From positions 4,499,501 through 4,563,500 of the forward strand of contig NZ_CP121017.1 of NCBI RefSeq assembly GCF_041468085.1: a stretch of DNA of 64,000 nucleotides. The letters run 5' to 3'. Below, piece after piece: positions 34,575 to 42,769 of the stretch. Position 1 is the first letter of the stretch. Every line of letters starts with the position of its first letter. Under the pieces are notes generated by a model. It was not told the DNA's origin and searched no databases. It saw only the letters and a program-made list of their open reading frames with translations. A program made the translations under genes and the position numbers. Source of the stretch: Tistrella mobilis (GTDB taxonomy: Bacteria > Pseudomonadota > Alphaproteobacteria > Tistrellales > Tistrellaceae).

Positions 34575-36443
34575 TCAGCGCAGGCCGTAGCGGGCGGCGA
34601 GCGCGTCATCCACCCACCAGGTATAAAGATCGATGCCGTAATCCGGCAGCACCGGCGGGCGCCCGAACTTGTTCCAGTGCACGATCCGGAAGGCCGGAAG
34701 GTGGAATTGCGGAATGACGTAGTCGCCCCAGAGCAACACGCGGTCCAGCGCCTTAACCGCCGTGACCAGACTTTGCCGGTTGTTGGCATCGATCACTTTC
34801 TGGATCAATGCATCGACCACCGGGTTCCTGATCCCGGCATAGTTGCGGCTGCCGGGCCGGTCGGCGGCTTCGCTGCCCCAGAATTCCCGCTGCTCGTTGC
34901 CGGGAGACTGCGACTGCGGCCAGATCTCGGTGATGATGTCGTAATCGAAGGTCTGCAGCCGGTTCTCGTACTGCGCCGCATCCACCTGCCGCACCGTCGC
35001 CTCTATGCCGAGCCGGCCCAGGCTGCGGGTGATCGGCATCACGATGCGTTCCTCGGCGGCATCCTGGATCAGGAACTCCATCCGCACCGGAGAATCGGCA
35101 TCGGGGGCGAAGAGCTTGCCGTTTCTCACTTCGTAGCCGGCCCTGGCCAGGATGTCATAGGCGGTCTTCAGCCCGTCACGATTGGCGCCGCTGCCATCGG
35201 TCTTGGGCACGGTATAGGGCCTGGTGAACAGATCCGCCGGCAACTGGTCGCGATAGGGTTCCAGCAGCGCCAGTTCCGCCCCCTCGGGAATGCCCGAGGA
35301 CGCCATGTTCGAGTTCTCGAAATAGCTGTCGGTGCGGGTATAGGCGCCATAGAACAGGGTCTTGTTCGACCATTCGAAGTCGAACACGTATTGCATGGCC
35401 CGGCGGACCGCCGGGTCCTGGAAGATCGGGCGACGCGTGTTCATCACCAGCCCCTGCATGCCGGTCGACAGCCGGTGCGGGATGGTATCGAGCTTCAGCT
35501 TGCCGCTCTCCACCTCGGGCATGTTGTAGGCCGTGGCCCAGCGCCGGGCGCTGTTCTCAACCCGAAGGTCGTACTGCCCGGCCTTGAACGCCTCCACCGA
35601 GACCTCGTCATCGCGGTAATAGTCGGTGACGATGCGGTCGAAATTGTACCGGCCCACATTCACCGGCAGGTCTTTGGCCCAGTAATCCTTCACCCGCTCC
35701 ATCACCAGCGTGCGGCCGGCTTCGGCGCGGGCAACCCTGTAGGGTCCGCTGCCGGGGATCGGCTCCAGCGTGCCGGCGCCCAGATCATGGCTGTCCAACC
35801 AGGCCTTAGGCAGCACCGGCAGCTGCCCGAGGATCAGGGCCAGTTCACGATTCTTCGTGTTGGCGAAGCGGAAGCGGACGGTGTGGTCGTCCAGCACGTC
35901 CACACCCGCCACATCGGCATAATAGATCCGATAGGTCGGGTGGCCCTTCTCACGCAGCTGCCCGAAGGTCGCCGCCACGTCGGCCGCGGTGATCGGCGTC
36001 CCGTCGTGGAAGCGCGCCTCGGCGCGGATGGTGAAGGTCACCGAGGAATTGTCCGGCGCCTGATCGATGGTCTTTGCGATCAGCCCGTATTCCGAAAACG
36101 GCTCGTCCAGGCTCTGTACGGTCAGCGTGTCGAAGGCAAGGCTGACCGGCGCCGGGAGGCCACGCAGCGCAAAAGGGTTGAGGCTGTCGAAAGTGCCCCG
36201 GGCAGCGCTCCTCAGCGTGCCGCCCTTGGGTGCCTCGGGATAGGCATAGGCAAAGTGATCGAAATCGGCGGGATATTTCAGATCCCCATACATCGATATG
36301 CCATGCGACGGCTCCGCCGAAGCCTGGCTCGACAGAACCGGCGTGAAGGCGGCGACGCTTCCGGCCAAAAGGCCGCCCAGCACCAGTACCACCCGGGCGG
36401 GGCGACGCCATCCGCGTCCCCGCATCCGTTGTTCGACCATCAC
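34575..36443 (-). CDS. yejA: Peptide ABC transporter substrate-binding protein YejA
   Basis: A 622-residue periplasmic protein of SBP family 5. A signal peptide (RPARVVLVLGGLLAGSVAAFTPV, cleavage near ASAEP) leads to HGISMYGDLKYPADFDHFAYAYPEAPKGGTL, the hallmark of the YejA group, and later GTFDSLNPFALRG. It binds oligopeptides for the permeases encoded downstream; in enterics YejABEF also takes up peptide antibiotics such as microcin C. Spacing to yejB is 18 bp. Confidence 0.94.
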   Translation of the reverse strand: MMVEQRMRGRGWRRPARVVLVLGGLLAGSVAAFTPVLSSQASAEPSHGISMYGDLKYPADFDHFAYAYPEAPKGGTLRSAARGTFDSLNPFALRGLPAPVSLAFDTLTVQSLDEPFSEYGLIAKTIDQAPDNSSVTFTIRAEARFHDGTPITAADVAATFGQLREKGHPTYRIYYADVAGVDVLDDHTVRFRFANTKNRELALILGQLPVLPKAWLDSHDLGAGTLEPIPGSGPYRVARAEAGRTLVMERVKDYWAKDLPVNVGRYNFDRIVTDYYRDDEVSVEAFKAGQYDLRVENSARRWATAYNMPEVESGKLKLDTIPHRLSTGMQGLVMNTRRPIFQDPAVRRAMQYVFDFEWSNKTLFYGAYTRTDSYFENSNMASSGIPEGAELALLEPYRDQLPADLFTRPYTVPKTDGSGANRDGLKTAYDILARAGYEVRNGKLFAPDADSPVRMEFLIQDAAEERIVMPITRSLGRLGIEATVRQVDAAQYENRLQTFDYDIITEIWPQSQSPGNEQREFWGSEAADRPGSRNYAGIRNPVVDALIQKVIDANNRQSLVTAVKALDRVLLWGDYVIPQFHLPAFRIVHWNKFGRPPVLPDYGIDLYTWWVDDALAARYGLR

Positions 36444-36501
36444 CTGTCGTCATCCCTCCGGTCGGTGACGCTATCCCTCCATCCGCGATGATAGGGCAAG
36501 T

Positions 36502-37296
36502 TCAGACCAAGGCCAGCATTTCCAGTGCAATCCGGTGCGCGCGCGGGTCGCCGGCGGCCAGCACACGGCCATCCCCCGCCAGCCCCAGCGGCCGCCCCGA
36601 CCAGTCGGTCACCACCCCACCGGCGCCTTCGATTACCGGCACGAGTGCGCACCAGTCGTATGGTTTCAGATCCACTTCCGCCACGAGATCGATCAGCCCG
36701 AGTGCGAGCAGACCATAATTGTAGCAGTCCCCACCCCAGAGCACGTCGGTCACCCGTCCGGCCAGCCGGTCGAAGCGGGCGCGATCGTCAGGCCCGAACA
36801 TTGCAGGCGAGGTCGCGGCAAGCCGGGCCAGCGCCGGATCCTCGCAGGCGCGGGTGCGGATCGGCCGGCCGTCGAAACAGCTCTGCCCACCCGTAATGCC
36901 CCACCAGCGCTCCCCCGTGCCGCCGGCATCGATCACCCCCAGCACCGGCCGGCCGCGGAAACACAGCCCGACCAGCGAGCCGAAAGTGGGGCGACCGGTG
37001 ATGAACGAGCGGGTGCCGTCGATCGGGTCCAGCACCCATTGCCAGTCCGCCGCCTCACGCACCCGGCCGTGCTCTTCGCCGAAGATGCCGTGATCGGGCA
37101 GCTCTGCCTCAAGGATGCGGCGCATGGCCGCCTCGGCCTCGCGATCAGCCAGCGTTACCGGGCTCTGATCGGGCTTCACATCCACCGGCACGGCGGTACG
37201 GAAATAGCGCCGGGCCTCCGCCCGGGCGGCATCGGCCAGCCGGAAAGCCACGGGCAGGAAGGTGGCGGCGTCTTCGGCGACACGGGTCGGGGTCAT
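36502..37296 (-). CDS. hisN: Inositol-monophosphatase-family histidinol phosphatase
   Basis: A 264-residue phosphatase. Metal-binding motifs: GIFGEEHG, WVLDPIDGTRSFITGRPTFGSLVGL, and DLKPYDWCALVPVIEGAGG. The form D-P-I-D-G-T-R-x-F-I-x-G-x-P-x-F-G matches HisN-type histidinol phosphatases, which dephosphorylate histidinol phosphate in histidine synthesis, better than SuhB. The ATG at 37296 begins the conserved region. It is not next to other his genes. yejA follows 58 bp downstream. Confidence 0.87.
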   Translation of the reverse strand: MTPTRVAEDAATFLPVAFRLADAARAEARRYFRTAVPVDVKPDQSPVTLADREAEAAMRRILEAELPDHGIFGEEHGRVREAADWQWVLDPIDGTRSFITGRPTFGSLVGLCFRGRPVLGVIDAGGTGERWWGITGGQSCFDGRPIRTRACEDPALARLAATSPAMFGPDDRARFDRLAGRVTDVLWGGDCYNYGLLALGLIDLVAEVDLKPYDWCALVPVIEGAGGVVTDWSGRPLGLAGDGRVLAAGDPRAHRIALEMLALV

Positions 37297-37351
37297 GTAG
37301 CGCACAAGGCTCCGAGATGACGGCTCCGAGGGAGCGGGGGCCGGAACGACA

Positions 37352-37385
37352 ACGCCCGCCGGGTCCGCATGGGACCGGCGGGCGT
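37352..37385 (-). terminator. Intrinsic terminator after cycM
   Basis: A 14-15 bp GC stem, ACGCCCGCCGG against CCGGCGGGCGT with a GCAT loop, lies about 70 bp past the cytochrome stop and upstream of hisN. The T tail on the minus strand is short (GTTGTCGTT). Confidence 0.55.
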
Positions 37386-37456
37386 CGCAAAAGATGACCG
37401 GGCTGGGCGGGGGATGCAACCCGGCGGCCATGTCGCCGGGATCCCGCAACCAGGCC

Positions 37457-38059
37457 TCAGCCGGCGTTCTGCTGGGCGGCGGGCTGCTCGGCAGCCGGCT
37501 GCTCACCACCTTCAGCCGCACCCCCGGCCGGCGCCGCCGGGATTTCCTGGGGCGCATCCGACTGGCTGTTGAGATAGGCAATGACGGCGGCGCGATCCTC
37601 GACCTTCGACAGGCCGGCGAAGGACATTTTGGTGCCAGGTGCGAACGAGGCCGGCTTGGTCAGGAAGTGGTCGAGCTTCTCGAAGGTCCACTCGCCGCCC
37701 ATGCCCTTCAGGGCGTCGGAATAGGCGAAACCTTCGGCCGAGGCGATCGGGCGGCCGACAACGCTCCAGAGCTCGGGGCCGACCTTGTTCGGGCCGCCCT
37801 TCGAATCATCGTGGCAGGCGGTGCAGCGGGCGAAGACCTTCGCGCCGGCCTTGGGATCGGCACTGGCCAGTGCCACTTCGAACGGCACTTCCTTCGGCGC
37901 CTCGGCGGCGGCATCGGTGGCGACGCCTTCGATCACGTAGGCGTTCTTCTCCAGGTGTTCAGGCTCGTACACCATGTCGGAGACGACACCCACGACCATG
38001 GCGAACAATGCCGCCGTCAGGAACGCGGCCATCAGCTTGTTGAATTCGAAGCCTGACAT
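37457..38059 (-). CDS. cycM: Membrane-anchored cytochrome c (CycM/c552 type)
   Basis: A 200-residue class I cytochrome c. The uncleaved N-terminal anchor is FEFNKLMAAFLTAALFAMVVGVVSDMVY, typical of CycM. Haem attachment is CTACH in VFARCTACHDDSKGG; the axial Met is probably in GTKMSFAGLS. The tail is Pro/Ala/Glu-rich. CycM carries electrons from the bc1 complex to terminal oxidases. The start at 38059 puts the anchor at the N-terminus. Confidence 0.92.
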   Translation of the reverse strand: MSGFEFNKLMAAFLTAALFAMVVGVVSDMVYEPEHLEKNAYVIEGVATDAAAEAPKEVPFEVALASADPKAGAKVFARCTACHDDSKGGPNKVGPELWSVVGRPIASAEGFAYSDALKGMGGEWTFEKLDHFLTKPASFAPGTKMSFAGLSKVEDRAAVIAYLNSQSDAPQEIPAAPAGGAAEGGEQPAAEQPAAQQNAG

Positions 38060-38505
38060 GCCCAATCCTCTTCCACACGACGCCCGACGGCCCTTGACAT
38101 GCATTCCGGACAGCAGGGCACGGGTCGACACGGATCCGGCCGTGCCGCAGGTTCTTGATGAGCGCCGCAATCTCCGGAGCGGTCCCGGCGGAGCCCGCGG
38201 CCGACGGATGACATGCCCGTCGATCTGCGGATCCGGCCCGTCCCAGCGGAGGGAATTCCATCAGGCGGCGGCCGCACTTGCGGGAGCGTCCGGACACCTT
38301 CGGGAAGCGTTACGGCACGGGTTTATGGGTCACGCCGCAGATGCGGCCATGACGGGCGAAGATTAGCCACTTCCCCCGCTTCTGTCCAATCCCTATAAGG
38401 GTTCCAGGGGCTCCGGTTCCATACGAGAGGTCGAGCCTGCGTCACATGGTCGCAACCTCCGGTCCGGAATGTGGACGCCCGCCTGTCCCATCGTCGAGGC
38501 TGAGA
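38060..38505. other. Intergenic region between cycM and kdsB
   Basis: About 446 bp between divergent genes. I see no convincing gene or RNA. A TATAAG at 38394-38399 could be a -10 box for kdsB but has only a poor -35 match 17 bp upstream. Promoters for both genes must lie here. Confidence 0.4.
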
Positions 38506-39240
38506 ATGAACCCTCTGGTCGTGATCCCCACCCGTCTGGCCGCCACCCGCCTGCCGCGCAAGCCGCTGGCGGACATCAACGGCCGGCCGATGATCCTGCA
38601 TTGCCTCGACCATGCCCTTGCCGCGGGCGTGGGCCCTGTGGTGGTCGCGGCAGGGGATCAGGAGATCGTCGACGTGGTGGAAGCGGCCGGCGGCACCGCG
38701 GTGCTGACCGATCCGGCCCTGCCGTCGGGGTCCGACCGCGTCCAGGCCGCGGCCGAGATCTTCGACCCCGACCGGCGCCATGACGTGATCATCAACTTCC
38801 AGGGCGACATGCCGGCGCTGGACCCGGCGCTGCCGCGTGCGGCGCTGGAGGCGCTGGGCGATCAGGCCGATATCGCGACGCTCGTGGTCGAGACCTCGGA
38901 TCCGGCGGTCCGCGCCAACCCCAATGCCGCCAAGGCGGTGCTCTCTATGGCGCCGGGCAGCCGCATCGGCCGGGCGCTCTATTTCACCCGCGCCAACGCC
39001 CCCTGGGGTGACGGACCGGTTTACCATCATATCGGCTTCTATGCCTTCCGGCGCGGCGCGCTCGACCGCTTCGTCTCGCTGCCGCCCAGCCCGCTGGAGC
39101 TGCGGGAGCGGCTGGAGCAGCTGCGCGCCCTGGAAGCGGGGCTGCGCATCGATGCCGCCATCGTCGACACCGTGCCGTTCGAGGTGAACGCGCCCGAGGA
39201 TCTTGAGGTCGCCCGCCGGCTGCTGAAGCCCGCCGGTTGA
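38506..39240 (+). CDS. kdsB: CMP-KDO synthetase
   Basis: A 244-residue 3-deoxy-manno-octulosonate cytidylyltransferase, activating KDO for lipopolysaccharide core assembly. Motifs: VVIPTRLAATRLPRKPLADINGRPMI for CTP binding, LTDPALPSGSDRVQAA, IINFQGDMPALD with the metal Asp, GDGPVYHHIGFYAFRRGAL, and LEQLRALEAGLRIDAAIVD. Length is normal. pheA follows after 118 bp on the same strand. Confidence 0.95.
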   Translation: MNPLVVIPTRLAATRLPRKPLADINGRPMILHCLDHALAAGVGPVVVAAGDQEIVDVVEAAGGTAVLTDPALPSGSDRVQAAAEIFDPDRRHDVIINFQGDMPALDPALPRAALEALGDQADIATLVVETSDPAVRANPNAAKAVLSMAPGSRIGRALYFTRANAPWGDGPVYHHIGFYAFRRGALDRFVSLPPSPLELRERLEQLRALEAGLRIDAAIVDTVPFEVNAPEDLEVARRLLKPAG

Positions 39241-39358
39241 CGACGGGGCCGGGCCGGACGCCAGGCGGGTACGACACCCGCGGCATGCGGGGGCGATGGA
39301 CAGATGCAGCGGGCGGGCGCAAGATGCCGGCCCCTGACACTCCAGCCGGAATTGACCG

Positions 39359-40246
39359 ATGCCCGCCGCCCAGGACACGCCCGCCACGCCAGCCCGTTCC
39401 ATCGCCTTCCAGGGCCAGCCCGGTGCCTATTCCCACATGGCGTGCCTGGAGATGTTTCCCGAGCTGGTGCCGCTGCCCTGCCCGACCTTCGCCGATGCGA
39501 TTGAGGCGGTACGCGAGGGGCGGGCCGATCGGGCGATGATCCCGATCGACAACACGCTGGCCGGTCGCGTCGCCGATGTGCACCGGCTGCTGCCGACCTC
39601 GGGTCTCCATCTGACCGGCGAGCACTTCATGCGGGTCAGCCACTGCCTGCTCGGCGCCCCCGGTGCCCGTCTCGATCAGGTGAAGACGGCGCTGAGCCAC
39701 GTCCACGCTCTTGGCCAGTGCCACCGCTTCATGGAGGCGCACGGCATCCGGCCGGTGATCCATTCCGACACCGCCAGTGCCGCCGCCCGGGTGGCGGAGC
39801 TGCGTGACCCGGCGGTTGCCGCCATCGCATCCCGGCTGTCGGCCGACATTTACGGCCTCGACGTGCTGGCCGAGGCGATCGAGGATGCCGAGCACAACAC
39901 CACCCGCTTCGTGGTGATGATGCGCGAACCGGTGATCCCGGCGCCGGATAACGGGCTGGTCGTGACCAGTTTCCTGTTCCAGGTGCGCAACGTGCCGGCA
40001 GCGCTCTACAAGGCGTTGGGCGGCTTTGCCACCAACGGCGTCAACATGACCAAGCTTGAGAACTACCTGATCGACGGCGCCTTTACGCCGGCGGTGTTCT
40101 ATGCGGAGATCGAGGGCCATCCGGAAGACCGGGCGGTGGCGCTGGCGATGGAGGAGCTGGGCTTCTTTTCGACCGACGTCCGCATCCTGGGCGTCTATCC
40201 GGCCAGTCCGCGCCGGCAGCAGGATCCGGACGCCACCGCCCGCTGA
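39359..40246 (+). CDS. pheA: Prephenate dehydratase
   Basis: A 295-residue monofunctional enzyme converting prephenate to phenylpyruvate for phenylalanine synthesis. The catalytic domain has IAFQGQPGAYSHMA, MIPIDNTLAGRV, DTASAAARVAEL and the catalytic NTTRFVV; the C-terminal ACT domain contains the Phe-binding region GVNMTKLENYLIDG, where the usual E-S-R/E-S-Y motif has changed to E-N-Y, so feedback control may differ. No chorismate mutase domain is fused. Confidence 0.95.
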   Translation: MPAAQDTPATPARSIAFQGQPGAYSHMACLEMFPELVPLPCPTFADAIEAVREGRADRAMIPIDNTLAGRVADVHRLLPTSGLHLTGEHFMRVSHCLLGAPGARLDQVKTALSHVHALGQCHRFMEAHGIRPVIHSDTASAAARVAELRDPAVAAIASRLSADIYGLDVLAEAIEDAEHNTTRFVVMMREPVIPAPDNGLVVTSFLFQVRNVPAALYKALGGFATNGVNMTKLENYLIDGAFTPAVFYAEIEGHPEDRAVALAMEELGFFSTDVRILGVYPASPRRQQDPDATAR

Positions 40247-40297
40247 CGGCCCGTCACGGTCACCCCTCTCACAGTCACACGCGGAGATCTGCAGGCC

Positions 40298-40645
40298 ATG
40301 GGTGGCAGCGGAATGGGTGCGGGCCTCGCCTGGGTGCTGCTTGCCGGCGCCATCATGGCCGAAATCGTCGCCACCACCTCGATGAAGATGTCGGCCGGGC
40401 TTACCCGGCTCGGGCCGACGGCGGTGATGGTTGTGGGCTATCTGATTGCCTTCGGCCTGCTTGCGGTCGCGCTCAAGCGGATCGAGATCGGTGTCGCCTA
40501 TGCCATCTGGTCGGGAGTGGGCACGGCAGCCATCGCCACCATCGGCGTATTCGCCTTCGGCGAGAGCATGAACACCATCAAGCTGGTCTCGCTGGGCTTG
40601 ATCGTACTGGGCGTGATCGGCCTGAACCTGTCGGGCGGCCACTGA
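40298..40645 (+). CDS. Small multidrug resistance (SMR) family efflux protein
   Basis: A 115-residue protein with four membrane helices. The essential membrane-embedded Glu is in GAIMAEIVATTSMKMSAG, and helix 3 has VAYAIWSGVGTAAIATIG as in EmrE-type exporters. It exchanges protons for cationic compounds such as quaternary ammonium or guanidinium ions as a dimer. It lies 51 bp after pheA, perhaps co-transcribed by chance. Confidence 0.93.
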   Translation: MGGSGMGAGLAWVLLAGAIMAEIVATTSMKMSAGLTRLGPTAVMVVGYLIAFGLLAVALKRIEIGVAYAIWSGVGTAAIATIGVFAFGESMNTIKLVSLGLIVLGVIGLNLSGGH

Positions 40646-40656
40646 GCCCACCTCGT

Positions 40657-40715
40657 CTGTTGAGCCCGCCTCGCCCCGGCGTGTCGCGCGCCGCCGGGGG
40701 GAAGCGGGCAGGCTC
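40657..40715. terminator. Convergent hairpin between SMR and XRE genes
   Basis: CCCCGGCG (40674) pairs with CGCCGGGG (40692), with a weaker outer GCCCGC/GCGGGC stem. It lies between two converging genes, but no T-run accompanies it. Confidence 0.35.
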
Positions 40716-41358
40716 AGTCGCGACCGTCGCGCAGATCGCGGATATCGCCGATCACCACCAGTGCCACGGCCGGCCCCTCGCCCAGATTGGCGTATTGATG
40801 CGCGACATGGGCCTGATAGAAGATCGCATCGCCGCGCTGAAGCACGTGGTTGATGCCGCCGACGGTGACGCCCAGCCGGCCTTCGACGACCACCAGATAT
40901 TCCTCGACGCCATAGCGGTGGCCGACGAAAGGCCCTGCCGTCGCCCCCTGGGGCACGGTCACCTGAACCAGATCCAGCCCGCGTGACGGGAAGATCGGTG
41001 ACATCGACCGGCGCTCGAAACCGGTTTCGGGGTCGACGAAGGCTGCCTGATCGGCCCGGCGCAACACCAGCACGTCGTGGCGGTCGTGTTCGCCCAGCAG
41101 GCTGGAAATGGTGACGCCCAGCCCGGCAGCCAGCCGCGCGACCGTGGCCGCCGAAGGGCTGGCCTCGCCGCGTTCGACCTTGGAGATCATCGACTTCGAG
41201 ACGCCGGCCTTCTCGGCCAGCGTCTGCAGGGTCATGCCGCGGTCGCGGCGAAGCTCGCGGATGCGCCGGGAGACACGGCTCTCGATCTGGCCCGCCTCGC
41301 CTGGCGCAACGCCGTCCTCCTCGTCTTCGGGTACAGGCCCGGTGTCGTCGATGCTCAT
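40714..41358 (-). CDS. XRE-cupin transcriptional regulator
   Basis: A 214-residue regulator with an N-terminal HTH (ESRVSRRIRELRRDRGMTLQTLAEKAGVSKSMISKVERGEASPS) and a C-terminal cupin domain (GPFVGHRYGVEEYLVVVEGRLGVTVGG, then HVAHQYANLGEGPA) that likely binds a small effector or metal. An acidic 25-residue N-terminal extension precedes the HTH. Proteins of this layout often control amino-acid or polyamine metabolism; the adjacent branched-chain aminotransferase gene is a possible target, inferred from position only. Confidence 0.9.
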   Translation of the reverse strand: MSIDDTGPVPEDEEDGVAPGEAGQIESRVSRRIRELRRDRGMTLQTLAEKAGVSKSMISKVERGEASPSAATVARLAAGLGVTISSLLGEHDRHDVLVLRRADQAAFVDPETGFERRSMSPIFPSRGLDLVQVTVPQGATAGPFVGHRYGVEEYLVVVEGRLGVTVGGINHVLQRGDAIFYQAHVAHQYANLGEGPAVALVVIGDIRDLRDGRD

Positions 41359-41548
41359 GATGTTCCTCGGGGTCGCTGACGCTGATCCGGTCGTCGCCAG
41401 CGCGTTCGGGGGCGCGCCGCCGGAAGTGGCCCGAGGATAACCGCGGGGACCGGTCCCGGTCCAGGTACCGTGAGGGTCCGGGTGGAATTCTGTCCAATGG
41501 CGACCGCAGCCTCTGCTGCAACCGACGTTTTCACCCCCCGAAACGGCA

Positions 41549-41585
41549 GCGGCGGCCGCAGAGCCTTCCGCTCCACGGCCGCCGC
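41549..41585 (-). terminator. GC-rich hairpin after branched-chain aminotransferase
   Basis: GCGGCGGCCG pairs perfectly with CGGCCGCCGC around a 17-base loop, 22 bp beyond the aminotransferase stop. Only a short TTT follows on the minus strand, so strength is uncertain. Confidence 0.45.
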
Positions 41586-41606
41586 CGGATCATCGGGAAC
41601 GTCCGA

Positions 41607-42476
41607 TCAATAAGCCTGATCGCGTGCCCAGGCGAAATACAGATCCCAGGCCCTGCGGGCGATCGGTCCGGGCTGAAGATTACGATCCTCGATCCGGTTG
41701 ACGCTCGCCACCTTGTTGAAGTTGCCGGTCGAGAACAGCTCGTCGGCATCCTTGAGCTCGTCATAGGTGATCGAGCGCTCGACCACCTCGATACTGTCGG
41801 CGGCGAACAGCTCCATCACCCGCTTGCGAGTGACGCCGGCCAGGAAAGTCCCGTTCAGCTTCGGGGTGTGGACCACGCCGTCCTTGACCATGAACAGATT
41901 GGCCGAGGCGAATTCCGCGACATTGCCCTCCGGGTCGAGCATGACCGGATTGTCGATGCCGCGGCGCGCGCCCTCGTTGAGCGCCCGGCCGGTCATCGGA
42001 TAAAGACAGGCCGCCTTGGCATCGGTCGGCGCCATGTCGGGGCCGGGCCGACGATAGGGGCTGAGCCCGGTCGAGAAGCTGCCCATCTCGTTCGAGAACG
42101 GGATGGCGAACACCGTCATGACGAATTTGGTGCTGTCGGGGTTCACCTGAACCATGCCGTCATCGGCATACATCACCGGACGGATATAGGTCGCGACATC
42201 CCGCGGGAAGCGCTTCACGCCATCGATTGCCGTACCGATCACGGTATCGAGATCGACCTTGGGTTCCAGTTCGAAGGACCTGGCCGAGCGGAGCAGGCGG
42301 GCGCAATGGCCCTCCAGATCGGGGACCACGCCGTCGAAGGAGCGGGCGCCGTCGAAAACCATCGAAGCGAACTGGTAGCCCTGGGACATCGGTCCCATGA
42401 TCGGCGGATTGCCTTCGACCCAGCGGCCGTCGATATACGACCAGGCCGCCAGGCTCGACAGATTGGCGAAAGCCAT
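41607..42476 (-). CDS. ilvE: Branched-chain amino acid aminotransferase
   Basis: A 289-residue class IV PLP aminotransferase. Segments: WSYIDGRWVEGNPPIMGPMSQ, ATYIRPVMYADDG, the PLP-lysine region TDAKAACLYPMTGRALNEGARRGIDNPVML, GNVAEFASANLFMVKDG, and FLAGVTRKRVMEL. This form is common in Alphaproteobacteria and likely makes or degrades Leu, Ile and Val. The ATG at 42476 starts the conserved part; the in-frame extension upstream is Pro/Ala-rich and unlike the family. It is distinct from the class IV enzyme at 15328. Confidence 0.88.
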   Translation of the reverse strand: MAFANLSSLAAWSYIDGRWVEGNPPIMGPMSQGYQFASMVFDGARSFDGVVPDLEGHCARLLRSARSFELEPKVDLDTVIGTAIDGVKRFPRDVATYIRPVMYADDGMVQVNPDSTKFVMTVFAIPFSNEMGSFSTGLSPYRRPGPDMAPTDAKAACLYPMTGRALNEGARRGIDNPVMLDPEGNVAEFASANLFMVKDGVVHTPKLNGTFLAGVTRKRVMELFAADSIEVVERSITYDELKDADELFSTGNFNKVASVNRIEDRNLQPGPIARRAWDLYFAWARDQAY

Positions 42477-42666
42477 GGGGTGCTGCTCCTGCACAAGCGA
42501 AGCCGCTGCCGGTCGCGATCCTGCACGGAAGCGGCGGGCCCGCGAGGCACGGCCCGGATCGAAACCGGGAGGCTCGGGAGGGTCCGGAGGCTCGGGCGCC
42601 GGGGGCGGGGCAACGGGACGTCGAGACACCGGCCCCGCCCTCTCCGTAGGGGAGGCCAGGCAGCCG

Positions 42667-42689
42667 GTATGTTCTGAATGAGAGCATAC
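42667..42689. promoter_or_regulatory. Inverted repeat upstream of ilvE-like gene
   Basis: GTATGTTC and GAGCATAC form a near-perfect 8-bp inverted repeat (one mismatch) spaced by 7 bases, about 190 bp upstream of the aminotransferase start in a 293-bp gap that holds no gene. It has the size of a regulator binding site; the XRE-cupin protein nearby is a candidate. Confidence 0.35.
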
Positions 42690-42769
42690 TCCCTTGCCGC
42701 CCACTGTCAAAGCGAAGCAGTCAGCGTTTCATCGCGTTAAACGTTCTTTTTCGCCGCCCCGCCCCAACC

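Noticed and set aside
34677-36491. A 604-codon plus-strand frame antisense to yejA
   Set aside because: yejA has a signal peptide and family motifs; the antisense frame has neither start signal nor domain.
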